In this document: piece by piece, positions 29,726-38,756 of the stretch
Numbering within the stretch: position 1 is the stretch's first letter
Layout of the letters: every line of letters starts with the position of its first letter
Assembly (NCBI RefSeq): GCF_029893585.1
Contig: NZ_JARXYX010000001.1
Location: 1-64,000, forward strand
Direction: 5' to 3'
Source of the DNA: Streptomyces sp. LBL
GTDB lineage: Bacteria; Actinomycetota; Actinomycetes; Streptomycetales; Streptomycetaceae
DNA: 64,000 bases
Made by a program: the position numbers and the translations under genes
The notes under the pieces: generated by a model
The model's database searches: none
What the model was told of the DNA's origin: nothing
What the model saw: only the letters and a program-made list of their open reading frames with translations

Positions 29726-30691
29726 ATGAGCAATCTTGATCGCGAGGCGGTTCCCGCGCTGTGCGGCGGCCGTGGTTTCGTGGTGGCGGAGCCCGTGCGT
29801 GAACTCCTCAGTCCCCGTCGTGTCAAGCTCGGCGAGTCCACCGAGGTGCGCCGTCTGCTGCCCAACCTGGGCCGACGCATGGTCGGCGCCTGGTGCTTCG
29901 TCGATCACTACGGCCCGGACGACATCGCCGACGAGCCCGGGATGCAGGTGCCCCCACATCCGCACATGGGTCTCCAGACCGTGAGCTGGCTGCACGAGGG
30001 CGAGGTGCTGCACCGTGACTCCACGGGCAGCCTCCAGACGATCCGCCCGCGCGAACTGGGCCTGATGACCTCCGGCAGGGCCATCAGCCACTCCGAGGAG
30101 AGCCCGAGGCCGCACGCCCGTGTCCTGCACGGCGCACAGCTGTGGGTGGCGCTCCCCGACGGCCACCGCCACACCGACCCGCACTTCGAACACCACGCCG
30201 ACCTGCCCCGCGTCACGGCGCCGGGCCTCACGGCGACGATCGTCCTCGGCGACCTCGACGGCGCGCGCTCGCCCGGCACGACGTACACCCCGATCGTCGG
30301 CGCCGACCTGGCCCTCGCCCACGGTGCGGACGTACGACTCCCGCTGGAACCGGACTTCGAGTACGCCGTCCTGTCGATGTCCGGCGAGGCCCACGTGGAC
30401 GGCGTGCCGCTGGTGCCGGGCTCGATGCTCTACCTCGGCTGCGGCCGCCGCGAACTCGCGCTGCGCGCCGCCTCGGACGCGGGCTTGATGCTCCTCGGCG
30501 GCGAGCCGTTCGAGGAGGAGCTGATCATGTTCTGGAACTGGATCGGACGATCGCAGGAGGAGATCGTACAGGCGCGTCGGGACTGGATGGAGGGGTCGAG
30601 ATTCGGGGAGGTGAAGGGGTATGAGGGGGATCCACTGCCTGCCCCCGAGCTGCCGCCGACGCGTCTGAAACCGCGGGGAAGGGCCCGCTGA
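29726..30691 (+). CDS. Pirin family protein
   Basis: 321 residues, bicupin. The pirin signature is clear: GAWCFVDHYGP, MQVPPHPHMGLQTVSWLHEG, and SEESPRPHARVLHGAQLWVA with metal-ligand histidines and a glutamate. Bacterial pirins are metal-dependent quercetin dioxygenases or redox sensors. The C-terminal ~60 residues (EEELIMFWNWIGRSQEEIVQ) are the normal tail. ATG 29726 is the start, 96 bp from the divergent small gene. Confidence 0.93.
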   Translation: MSNLDREAVPALCGGRGFVVAEPVRELLSPRRVKLGESTEVRRLLPNLGRRMVGAWCFVDHYGPDDIADEPGMQVPPHPHMGLQTVSWLHEGEVLHRDSTGSLQTIRPRELGLMTSGRAISHSEESPRPHARVLHGAQLWVALPDGHRHTDPHFEHHADLPRVTAPGLTATIVLGDLDGARSPGTTYTPIVGADLALAHGADVRLPLEPDFEYAVLSMSGEAHVDGVPLVPGSMLYLGCGRRELALRAASDAGLMLLGGEPFEEELIMFWNWIGRSQEEIVQARRDWMEGSRFGEVKGYEGDPLPAPELPPTRLKPRGRAR

Positions 30692-31019
30692 CCGCGCTCT
30701 CTTCGGTGTGTCTTCCGCAAGAGCCACATGGCCGCCAGTCCGGCTACGGCCAGGAGCGCGCGTCGCCGTAATTCTCGTTGCCGCTGTGCCTGGTGGTGGG
30801 GCGTCCCTTCCTCTTCTGCATCGCGTTGCCTCCCCCTCGATCCTGCTGGGCAGTGTGGAAGTCTCCAGAGACGGTGCCAAGAGGGCGTTACCGGCCATTG
30901 ATTGATAAGCAGGTGTTCCGTAGGGGCAGAGGTTGCTTCCTGCGAGGTGGTGTACGGGGTTCCGCCTGATCCGGGGGTTTGCCTCGGTGTCGGAGTGAAT
31001 GCAACAGCCTGGTGTACCG

Positions 31020-31100
31020 GATTCATCGACACCGGACACGGCAATGGCGAAAGCGAGGGCATCAACCGCGTGATCAAGCGCGTGATCAAACTCGTCGCCC
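31020..31100 (+). pseudogene. Possible C-terminal remnant of an ISL3-like transposase
   Basis: The frame reads TGHGNGESEGINRVIKRVIK, resembling the NGxSEGxNxxIK segment around the last catalytic acid of ISL3-type DDE transposases. A 12-bp duplication (CGCGTGATCAA twice) lies inside it. The rest of the gene is absent. Weak evidence. Confidence 0.3.
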
Positions 31101-31460
31101 CGTCGTCTCGAATCACACCATCGGGTGATCCGATCAGTGGCAGGTCGACGAAGTCCCGGGCGAGGTTCCGACGCTCTCCCCTGCGCTTCGTTTAGGTGAC
31201 TTCATACGCCCTGAGCTGCGCATATTATTGATCATTCACCCAGGCGGTGGTGCGTGATCGCCCGCTCCGTCATCCCGTCGGACGGGCTCACGTAGGCCAC
31301 TGATGCAACAGGCGGTAAGCCTCGGCGGTAGGCCAGAAGGTGATATACCTCTGGGTGATGGGGGCGCGGGGATCGGGGGATTCACGTATTCGCAGTTGTA
31401 TTCACTTCTGGCACGATCATGTCCGCAAGTAATCAAGTCTGCGCAATTTCTATCACCATG

Positions 31461-31493
31461 TGATTCATATCTGATTCATATCTGATCCACTGT
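31461..31493 (+). promoter_or_regulatory. 11-bp direct repeats upstream of the exopolysaccharide operon
   Basis: TGATTCATATC occurs at 31461-31471 and 31472-31482, followed by TGATCCACTGT in the same phase. This is a 7-nt element with 4-nt spacer, the layout known for SARP and OmpR-type activators. It lies 45-77 bp before the first gene's ATG in an unusually AT-rich stretch. Confidence 0.6.
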
Positions 31494-31537
31494 TATGCCG
31501 TGCCGCGCTGACCCGCGGCACGGGGGGGGAGTTCATC

Positions 31538-33721
31538 ATGCGTTGCATGCTGTTGAAAGCCGGTGTGTGCGGCAGCGCTGCCGTGCTCGCACTCGTCACG
31601 TCGCCCATCGTGGCGAGGGCAGCCACGCTGGAGCCGAGGATCGACCTGAAGGTGCTCGTCGTCGATGACGGGGGTCCGGCCACCGGGGCCATCACCGCCG
31701 AACTCGACTCGGCAGGCACCCCGTACACCAGGGTCGACCTGGCCGACAGCGGGCGGCCGCAGATCAACGCCGCCTTCCTGAGCGACACCGTCAGCGGCCG
31801 TCCCAGGGCCAAGTACCAGGCCGTCGTGCTGCCGAACGACAACCCGTTCGGTGCAGGCTCCGCCGAGATGGCGGCTCTGGCGACCTTCGAGCAGACCTTC
31901 GGCATCCGGCAGGCCGACGCCTACACCTACGCCAGGCCCGAGGTCGGGCTGAACTACGCGCAGTCGCCCGGGTACATCGGCTCGCTCGACGGCACCACCG
32001 CCCAGGTGACGTCCGCCGGGAAGTCCGGATCCTTCGGCTACCTCGGCGGCAACGTCCCCTTCGAGGACAACGCGCCCGACGTGTCCGAGAGCTACGGCTA
32101 CCTGGCCGTGCCGCTCGCCCAACAGCAGGCCGGGGCCACGTTCACCAGCTATGTGGACGCCCCGATCCCGGGCAGCTCCGCGCGCGGCTCGCTCGTCGGC
32201 GAGTACGCCCACGACGGGCGCCGGGAACTGGTCGTCAACTTCGTCTACAACCAGTACCAGGAGCAGTACCGGCTGCTCACCCGGGGCATCGTCGAGTGGC
32301 TGACCCAGGGCATCCACCTGGGCGCCGACCGCAACTACTTCGCGGTTCACGTCGACGATGTCCTCCTCGGCGACGACCGGTGGAACACCTCGCTCAACTG
32401 CACCCCCGGAGACGTGGACTGCGCCCCGGGCGGAGGTGCCACCCCCGACCCGATCCGGATGACGGCGGCGGACGCACAGTACGCCAAGCAGTGGTCCGCC
32501 GGCCACGGACTCACTCTGGACATGGTGTTCAACGGCGGCGGCAGCGAGGACTACAAGGCGGATCACGGTGGCGCCGACCCGACGGCGGACCAGCTCATCG
32601 CCGACAAGAGCACCTTCCGGTGGGTCAACCACACCTACCAGCACCCGTTCCTGGGCTGCGTCCAGGACGTCAGCGTGGTGCCGTGGAAGTGCTCCACCGA
32701 CGCGAGCGGAAAGATCCAGTGGGTCAGCCAGGCCGACATCACCTCGCAGATCACCCAGAACCGTACCTGGGCCAACGGCAAGGGCCTCGCCCTCGACAAC
32801 ACGGAACTGGTCACCGGTGAGCACTCCGGGATGAAGGTGCTGCCGCAGCAGCCCACCGACAACCCCAACCTTGCCCCGTCCCTCAACGCCACCGGGGTGA
32901 AGTGGCTTGCCAGCGACAATTCCCGAGACCCGCAGCAGCGCCAGATCGGCTCCGCCCTCACCGCGCCGCGCTTCCCGATGAACGTCTACTACAACGCGGG
33001 CCACGCGACCGAGGAAGTGGACGAGTACAACTTCGTCTACACCAGCAAGGCCGACGGCGGCAGCGGCATCTGCGAGGGCTCCTCGACCACCACCTGCCTG
33101 AGCGCCCCGCTGGACCCCCAGACCGGCTACCCGTCGTACATCGTCCCCTTGGAGAGCCGCATCGCCCTCGGGCACGCGCTTTCCAACGACCCCCGGCCGG
33201 TGTACATGCACCAGTCGAACCTCGCCGAGGACCGCATCGCCTACCCGGTGCTGGACAAGATCCTGGGCGACTACACCAGCCTCTACGCCGCCAACACGCC
33301 GCTGGTCAATCTGCGGCTGAAGGACATCGGGACCGAGCTGAAGTACCGCGCCGCCTGGGCCGGCGCAGTGAAGAACAACCAGGTCACCGCCTACCGGATC
33401 GGCAACACGGTCACCATCAGCTCGCCGAACGGCACCCAGACCAGCGCGACCATGCCCGTCGGCACCGTCCAGAGGCAGCTGATCGGCAGCACCGCCTTCG
33501 GCACCGCCTACGCCGGGCAACTGTCCGGCTGGACCACCCCCGGCACGCTGCAGACCTCGATCACCCTGCAACTGACCACGCAGGCCACGCCCGCGGCCCC
33601 CACCGGCACCGGCACCGGTACCGCGAAGGCAGCCGCACCGGCGCCCGCGCTGCGGGTTCCCAGTGGTGTGGCCAGCCCTGTCCCGGCAGGCCCGGGCGAC
33701 ACCGCCCGCCGTAAGCGCTGA
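31538..33721 (+). CDS. Secreted polysaccharide deacetylase (Agd3/CE18-like, PelA-deacetylase-like)
   Basis: 727 residues with a signal peptide (MRCMLLKAG, hydrophobic core, AAT cut region). An N-terminal flavodoxin-like domain begins IDLKVLVVDDGGP. The deacetylase core has metal and catalytic motifs HVDDVLLGDD (His271, Asp273-Asp274) and WVNHTYQHPF (His365, His369). These fit the Agd3/CE18 enzymes that deacetylate GalNAc in fungal galactosaminogalactan, and the PelA deacetylase, rather than NodB. It would act outside the cell and make the polymer cationic. The C-terminus is Thr/Ala/Pro-rich with a basic end (GDTARRKR), perhaps wall- or polymer-associated. It is the first gene of an eight-gene operon; GGGGGGA lies just upstream of ATG 31538. 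Confidence 0.82.
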   Translation: MRCMLLKAGVCGSAAVLALVTSPIVARAATLEPRIDLKVLVVDDGGPATGAITAELDSAGTPYTRVDLADSGRPQINAAFLSDTVSGRPRAKYQAVVLPNDNPFGAGSAEMAALATFEQTFGIRQADAYTYARPEVGLNYAQSPGYIGSLDGTTAQVTSAGKSGSFGYLGGNVPFEDNAPDVSESYGYLAVPLAQQQAGATFTSYVDAPIPGSSARGSLVGEYAHDGRRELVVNFVYNQYQEQYRLLTRGIVEWLTQGIHLGADRNYFAVHVDDVLLGDDRWNTSLNCTPGDVDCAPGGGATPDPIRMTAADAQYAKQWSAGHGLTLDMVFNGGGSEDYKADHGGADPTADQLIADKSTFRWVNHTYQHPFLGCVQDVSVVPWKCSTDASGKIQWVSQADITSQITQNRTWANGKGLALDNTELVTGEHSGMKVLPQQPTDNPNLAPSLNATGVKWLASDNSRDPQQRQIGSALTAPRFPMNVYYNAGHATEEVDEYNFVYTSKADGGSGICEGSSTTTCLSAPLDPQTGYPSYIVPLESRIALGHALSNDPRPVYMHQSNLAEDRIAYPVLDKILGDYTSLYAANTPLVNLRLKDIGTELKYRAAWAGAVKNNQVTAYRIGNTVTISSPNGTQTSATMPVGTVQRQLIGSTAFGTAYAGQLSGWTTPGTLQTSITLQLTTQATPAAPTGTGTGTAKAAAPAPALRVPSGVASPVPAGPGDTARRKR

Positions 33722-33723
33722 CC

Positions 33724-35412
33724 GTGATCAACGGGCGCGGCCGACACGGCCGGCACGACGGGCGCAACCGTCCCAGCGGGCCCGACGGGACACGGGGATA
33801 CGGGGACACGGGGACCTTGTCAGGGACCGACCGCACCATGCCGGCATGGGGGGACACACCGCCATCCGGCACGGTCAGGGCCGCCACGGCCATCAACACC
33901 GGCACGACCCGCGTCACCATGCTCACCGAGGGCACCTACCCGCACAACCACGGCGGAGTGAGTGTCTGGTGCGATCAGCTTGTCCAAGGCATGCCCGACG
34001 TGGACTTCCAGATACTCGCGGTCACCAGTGACGGCCGCGAGCCCCTCACCTGGGAAACGCCCGCGCACATCAGCAAGGTGGTCTCCGTACCCACCTGGGG
34101 ACCGACGCCGACCGGCCGCGCACCGCGCGGCCGGTGGCTGCGGGGCTTCCTCGACACCTACGAGATGTTCCTGCTGGCCCTCCTCGATCCCGGCCCCGGC
34201 CCCGGTGCCGGCTCCTCTTCCGGCCCCAGCACCCTGGAGCGCTTCGCCGAAGGGCTGTACGGCCTCGCGGCACGGGCCCGGTACGGGGAACTCACGCCCG
34301 CACTGCGCACGGAGGCAGCGATACGCACCCTGGCCGCCGTCTGGAACCGTCCGCACATACCCACCCACGCCGCCCGGCCGACCATGCACGACGTACTGAC
34401 CGCGACCGACCTGCTGGAACACGCCCTGCGTCCACTGGCGGCCGCCCCACCCCGACACGGGATCTCCCACGCCGTCAGCGGCGGACTGGCGGCCCTCCCC
34501 GGACTGCTGGCCCAGCACCTGCACGGCACGCCCCTGCTGCTCACCGAACACGGTGTGTACCTACGTGAGCGCTACCTCGGTTACGGCGCCGGCGGTCACC
34601 ACTGGCCGGTGAAGGCGCTGCTGCTCGGCTTCTTCCGGCTGCTGGCACAGGAGACCTACGCCCGCGCCGCGCTCATCACGCCGGGAAGCCACTACAACCG
34701 ACGCTGGGAGGAACGCGGCGGCACCGCACCCGACAAGATCCGTACCGTCTACAACGGTGTGGACCCCGGGGCCTTTCCTCCGGCCGGTCCGGAACCGGAG
34801 ACCCCCACGCTGGCCTGGGCGGGGCGGGTCGATCCCATCAAGGACCTGGAAACGCTGATCCGGGCCTTCGCCCTGGTACGCCGGGAGATGCCCCAGGTGC
34901 GGTTGCGGCTGTTCGGCGGCACACCCAGCGGCGGCCAGGCCTACCGGGAACGCTGCCAGGCTCTCAGCCGGGACCTGGGCATCGCCGAAGCGGTGGCCTT
35001 CGAGGGCCGGGTGGAGGACATCCGCGACGCCTACGCGGCGGGCACCGTGGTCATGCTCTCCAGCATCAGCGAGGGCTTTCCCTTCACTCTCATCGAGGCC
35101 ATGTCGTGCGGCCGGGCCACCGTCTCCACCGACGTCGGCGGGGTCCGCGAGGCCGTGGGCGACGTCGGACTCGTCGTACCGCCGCGCGAACCGGAGGCGA
35201 TGGCACGGGCAGTCCTGGAACTGCTGCGCGCGCCCGCCCGCCGGGCCCGGATGGGCGAGGCCGCGCGGCTGAGGGTGATCGAGCAGTTCACACTCCGGCA
35301 CACCATCGACTCCTTCCGGGAGATCTACGGCGCGCTGGCGGCGGGCGAGGACCGGGCGCACCCGGCCGAGGGCCCGGCGTCGCACGCCCGACGGGCCGGA
35401 GGTGAGTGGTGA
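33724..35412 (+). CDS. pelF: PelF-type GT4 glycosyltransferase
   Basis: The hallmark PelF N-terminus VTMLTEGTYPHNHGGVSVW begins near residue 64, followed by the GT4 C-terminal fold: VYNGVDPGAF, LAWAGRVDPIKDLETLIRAF, and the E-x7-E motif SEGFPFTLIEAM (Glu450, Glu458). PelF polymerises from UDP-sugar (UDP-GalNAc/GlcNAc in Pel) in the cytoplasm. The start is uncertain: GTG 33724 lies 3 nt after the deacetylase stop but the first 38 residues are low-complexity (RGRHGRHDGRN); ATG 33838, with AGGGA upstream, is an alternative. An insert at about 160-175 is Gly/Pro-rich. It overlaps the next gene by 4 bp. Confidence 0.88.
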   Translation: MINGRGRHGRHDGRNRPSGPDGTRGYGDTGTLSGTDRTMPAWGDTPPSGTVRAATAINTGTTRVTMLTEGTYPHNHGGVSVWCDQLVQGMPDVDFQILAVTSDGREPLTWETPAHISKVVSVPTWGPTPTGRAPRGRWLRGFLDTYEMFLLALLDPGPGPGAGSSSGPSTLERFAEGLYGLAARARYGELTPALRTEAAIRTLAAVWNRPHIPTHAARPTMHDVLTATDLLEHALRPLAAAPPRHGISHAVSGGLAALPGLLAQHLHGTPLLLTEHGVYLRERYLGYGAGGHHWPVKALLLGFFRLLAQETYARAALITPGSHYNRRWEERGGTAPDKIRTVYNGVDPGAFPPAGPEPETPTLAWAGRVDPIKDLETLIRAFALVRREMPQVRLRLFGGTPSGGQAYRERCQALSRDLGIAEAVAFEGRVEDIRDAYAAGTVVMLSSISEGFPFTLIEAMSCGRATVSTDVGGVREAVGDVGLVVPPREPEAMARAVLELLRAPARRARMGEAARLRVIEQFTLRHTIDSFREIYGALAAGEDRAHPAEGPASHARRAGGEW

Positions 35413-36755
35413 ACCGGCCGGACGACGACCGAACCGTAGTGCGCCTGCCGACCCCGCCGCAGCGGCCGGCCTGGGCCGACGACCCGCTCAACAAGCTCGC
35501 CGAACGGCTGGCGGACGTGTGCGGGGCCGCCGTCCACCCGGACGAGATCGCCGCGGTGCTGGAGTCCGACGGGCTGACGCACGAACAGATCACCACGCGC
35601 TACTCGCGACGGGATCTGTTCGCCGTCGCGGAGGAGCTGTACGCCCGGGTGCCGCGCCGTTTCCCGGACCCCGGACCGGGACCCGACCCGTGGCGGACCA
35701 GCCCGTGGCAGTGCCTGCTGCGCGGGATGCTGTTCGGCCTGCCGGGGCTGGCCTACCTTCTGGGCGCAGGACTGCTGCCCGGCCGGGTCACCGGGCTCGC
35801 CGCCTCGGCACTCGTGGCCTGGGCCTGGAACCAGGCACTGGCCCACCGCGCCTACGTACGGCTCGCCGCGGGCGGCCGGCGGGCAGCCGCGCGGTGCCTG
35901 CTGCTCGGGGCCCCGGCCGGGGTGACGGCAGCGGCGGCGGCCGCACTGGCCGTCTCGGGGGCGGGCGCCGTCCCGGCCTTCGCGGCGGGAGAGGCGCTCT
36001 ATCTGGCGGCGGCCACGGTGCTGCTCGTTCTGGGACGCGAACAGCACCTGCTGATCGCGCTCGTACCGACGGCGGCCGGGGCGGCCTGCATACCGCTGTG
36101 GCGCCCCGGCCCGGTACCGGTCGCCGTGCTGCTGCTGGCCACCGTCGCGGCGGCGGCGCTGTCCGCGGTACGGGAGATCGTACGGTCGCTGCGCACCACA
36201 AGCTCCTCGGCACCGGGCACGCCCCGGATCACCGCCTCCGTCCCGTACGGGCTGTTCGGCCTGGCCGGCGGGGCGCTGACGCTGATGGCCCCGGCGGCGG
36301 GCAGGGCGGCCGCCGTCGTGCTGACGCTGAGCATGGGCGCGGCCGAGTGGTTGCTCTACCGCTACCGGAGCCTGACCCTCACCGCCCTGCGGCACAGCCG
36401 GACCCCTTGGCGGTTCCGGCTCCGGGCGGCCGGCGTGCTCGCCCTGTGCCTCACCGAGTACCTCGCGGTGCTCGCCGCCCCCGCGCTGCTCACCGGGGTG
36501 CCGCCGCTGCCGCTGCTCGCCCTCGGCGCGGCGCTCTGGGTCGCCCTGCTGCTCCAGGCGGCCGGGATCGCCTGGCCGTCCGCCGTGGCCTGCCTCGCCG
36601 CCGCCGCGGCGGAGGCGGCCCTGTCGGGCGGGGCCTACCGGAGACCGGGTCTGCTCAGCCCGGCGACCGCCGAGTTGGCGGCCTGCGGCTGCGCGACGGC
36701 AGTGCTGCTGGCGGTCGCGTACACCCGGATGGGCCGGATCACGGCCCACCGCTGA
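35409..36755 (+). CDS. Polytopic membrane protein, candidate polysaccharide exporter
   Basis: 448 residues, GTG 35409 overlapping the pelF stop (GTGA) with GGAGG 6 nt upstream. The N-terminal ~90 residues are cytoplasmic and helical (DEIAAVLESDGLTHEQITTR, YSRRDLFAVAEELYARV). About twelve hydrophobic segments follow, from LLRGMLFGLPGLAYLLGAGL to CGCATAVLLAVAYT. The size and helix count match MOP-type exporters such as PelG, and its translational coupling to pelF supports an export role. The sequence is Ala/Leu-rich and I cannot confirm family membership by eye. Confidence 0.7.
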   Translation: MNRPDDDRTVVRLPTPPQRPAWADDPLNKLAERLADVCGAAVHPDEIAAVLESDGLTHEQITTRYSRRDLFAVAEELYARVPRRFPDPGPGPDPWRTSPWQCLLRGMLFGLPGLAYLLGAGLLPGRVTGLAASALVAWAWNQALAHRAYVRLAAGGRRAAARCLLLGAPAGVTAAAAAALAVSGAGAVPAFAAGEALYLAAATVLLVLGREQHLLIALVPTAAGAACIPLWRPGPVPVAVLLLATVAAAALSAVREIVRSLRTTSSSAPGTPRITASVPYGLFGLAGGALTLMAPAAGRAAAVVLTLSMGAAEWLLYRYRSLTLTALRHSRTPWRFRLRAAGVLALCLTEYLAVLAAPALLTGVPPLPLLALGAALWVALLLQAAGIAWPSAVACLAAAAAEAALSGGAYRRPGLLSPATAELAACGCATAVLLAVAYTRMGRITAHR

Positions 36756-36984
36756 CCAGATCCCGGTAGCCCGTAGCCCCGTAACCCAGTGCCCTCATGG
36801 CGTCCTGACGTCCTCACACCCTGACGCTGCAACCCAGCACAGGCAGCAACCGCCCAGTAGTCCCAGCAATCCCAGCAATCCCAGCAATCCCAGTACCCCC
36901 GTGTCCCACGCGGGCCTGACCGTCAGCTTCAGCGTCAGATTCAGATTCAGGTTCATCTTCAGATTCATCAGAGGAGACAGATCC
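36756..36984 (+). repeat. Leader with 9-bp and 6-bp tandem repeats before the dehydratase gene
   Basis: TCCCAGCAA occurs three times in tandem (36861-36887) with flanking partial copies. Eight consecutive hexamers of the form NTCAGN/TTCATC run from 36922 to 36969, just before the ribosome site of the next gene. This is the only sizeable gap inside the exopolysaccharide locus. Confidence 0.85.
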
Positions 36985-37992
36985 GTGACCTCGTCCGCTC
37001 CTGCAACCGTCGCCGTCACCGGTGCCGAGGGATTCATCGGCTCGCACCTGGTGGAGGCGCTCGTCGCATCAGGACACCGGGTACGCGCCATGGCCCAGTA
37101 CAACTCCTTCTCGTCGTACGGCTGGCTGGAGACCCTGCCGCAGGACGTGATGGCCAGTGTGGAGGTCGTACTCGGTGACGTACGCGACGCGGGGTCGGTG
37201 CAGCACCTGCTCACCGGCACCGAGACCGTGTACCACCTGGCCGCGCTGATCGCGATTCCGTACTCCTACCAGGCACCGCACAGCTACGTGTCCACCAACG
37301 TCACCGGGACGCTCAACGTGCTGGAAGCCGTACGCCGGCTCGGCATCCCCAGGATGGTGCACACCTCCACCAGCGAGACGTACGGCACCGCGCAGACCGT
37401 CCCCATCACCGAGGATCACCCGATCAACACCCAGTCCCCGTACTCCGCCTCCAAGGCGGGCGGCGACCGGCTGGCCGACAGCTACTACGCCAGCTTCGGC
37501 ATCCCGGTGGCCACCCTGCGGCCGTTCAACACCTTCGGGCCGCGCCAGTCCATGCGGGCGGTGATTCCGACCGTCATCGGGCAGGTGGCGGCCGGAGAGC
37601 GGACCATCGCCCTGGGTGACCTGCGGCCCACCCGGGACTTCATGTTCGTCAAGGACACCGCCCAGGCGTTCCTCGCGGTGGGCACCGCTCCCGCCGAGGC
37701 GGTCGTCGGCAGGACGTTCAACGCCGGTACGGGCGGCGAGATCTCGGTCGGCGACCTGGTGACGCTGGTCGGCAAGCTCATGGGGGCCGAGCTGGAGGTC
37801 CGCGAGGACGCACAGCGCATCCGGCCCGCCGCGTCCGAGGTGATGAGGCTGGTCTGCGACGCCTCCCGCCTGCACGCCGCGACCGGCTGGGAACCGGCCC
37901 ACAGCCTCCAGGAGGGGTTGGAGCAGACCGTCCGGTTCTTCTCCGACCCGGCGAACCTGGCCCGCTACAAGACCGCCATCTACAACGTCTGA
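36985..37992 (+). CDS. NAD-dependent nucleotide-sugar 4,6-dehydratase (LegB-like SDR)
   Basis: 335 residues from GTG 36985, with GAGGAGA upstream. Extended-SDR features: TGAEGFIGSHLVEAL (NAD), HTSTSETYGTAQ and YSASKAGGD (Tyr-x3-Lys). The stretches YHLAALIAIPYSYQAP, RPFNTFGPRQSMRAVIPTVI and PTRDFMFVKDTAQAF closely follow LegB-type UDP-GlcNAc 4,6-dehydratases from legionaminic-acid loci. It would produce a 4-keto-6-deoxy nucleotide sugar; a plain C4 epimerase is the alternative. It is the fourth gene of the exopolysaccharide locus. Confidence 0.85.
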   Translation: MTSSAPATVAVTGAEGFIGSHLVEALVASGHRVRAMAQYNSFSSYGWLETLPQDVMASVEVVLGDVRDAGSVQHLLTGTETVYHLAALIAIPYSYQAPHSYVSTNVTGTLNVLEAVRRLGIPRMVHTSTSETYGTAQTVPITEDHPINTQSPYSASKAGGDRLADSYYASFGIPVATLRPFNTFGPRQSMRAVIPTVIGQVAAGERTIALGDLRPTRDFMFVKDTAQAFLAVGTAPAEAVVGRTFNAGTGGEISVGDLVTLVGKLMGAELEVREDAQRIRPAASEVMRLVCDASRLHAATGWEPAHSLQEGLEQTVRFFSDPANLARYKTAIYNV

Positions 37993-38038
37993 CGACCCGT
38001 CTCAGGCCATCGACCACCGACCGACAACGGAGTCCGCC

Positions 38039-38752
38039 ATGCACGCAGTCATTCTGGCCGGAGGCAAGGGTGTCCGGCTGCGCCCGTACACCACCGCCCT
38101 GCCCAAGCCGCTCGTCCCCATCGGCGATCAGCACGCCATCCTGGAAATCGTGATGCGGCAGCTCGTCAACTCGGGATTCGCCAGCTGCACCATCGCCATC
38201 GGCCACCTCGGCCACATCATCCGCGCCTACGTCGGCGACGGCTCCCAATGGGGTCTGCGCGTCGACTACTCGGCCGAGGACAGTCCGCTGGGCACCATGG
38301 GCCCGCTGCTGACCATGCTGGACCGGCTGCCGGAGCACTTCCTGGTCATGAACGGCGACATCCTCACCGACCTGGACTTCCGCGCCGTCCTGCGCGGTCA
38401 CCAGGCCGGCGGCGCCCCGCTGACCATCGCCACGTACTGCCGCAAGGTCAGGATCGACTTCGGTGTCCTCACCACCGACGGCAAGCAGGTCGTCGGCTTC
38501 ACCGAGAAGCCGACCCTGGACTACCGGGTGTCCATGGGCGTCTACGGGCTCTCCCGGTCCACCCTGGGCGGCTACGTCCCCGGCCTGCCGCTCGGCTTCG
38601 ACGAACTCGTCCTCGACCTGCTCCGCGACGGCACCCCTCCGGCCGCCCACGAGTTCGACGGCTACTGGCTGGACATCGGCCGCCCGGACGACTACGACCG
38701 GGCGAACTCCGAGTTCACCACCCACCGCGACCTGCTGCTGAAGGGAGCGTGA
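38039..38752 (+). CDS. Sugar-phosphate nucleotidyltransferase
   Basis: 237 residues with the nucleotidyltransferase signature AVILAGGKGVRLRPYTTALP, PKPLVPIGDQ, the metal-binding FLVMNGDILTDLD and the product-binding GFTEKPTLDYRVSMGVYG. It activates a sugar-1-phosphate to a nucleotide sugar for the adjacent enzymes. It lacks the C-terminal beta-helix of longer homologues. CGGAG precedes ATG 38039, 46 bp after the dehydratase gene. Confidence 0.9.
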   Translation: MHAVILAGGKGVRLRPYTTALPKPLVPIGDQHAILEIVMRQLVNSGFASCTIAIGHLGHIIRAYVGDGSQWGLRVDYSAEDSPLGTMGPLLTMLDRLPEHFLVMNGDILTDLDFRAVLRGHQAGGAPLTIATYCRKVRIDFGVLTTDGKQVVGFTEKPTLDYRVSMGVYGLSRSTLGGYVPGLPLGFDELVLDLLRDGTPPAAHEFDGYWLDIGRPDDYDRANSEFTTHRDLLLKGA

Positions 38753-38756
38753 CCTG

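Larger units (their letters stand above)
30692..31537. other. 846-bp region upstream of the exopolysaccharide locus
   Basis: No intact gene is seen. It contains a possible transposase remnant (31020-31100), an AT-richer stretch from about 31380, and an 11-bp direct repeat (31461-31493) close to the start of the first exopolysaccharide gene. A hydrophobic minus-strand stretch (LLAVAGLAAMWLLRKTHRR, about 30700-30760) lacks a credible start and stop and is not called. Confidence 0.5.

Noticed and set aside
30430..31116. A minus-strand frame with a hydrophobic helix (LLAVAGLAAMWLLRK) upstream of pirin's end.
   Set aside because: No credible start or ribosome site, and the frame runs antisense into pirin; not called as a gene.
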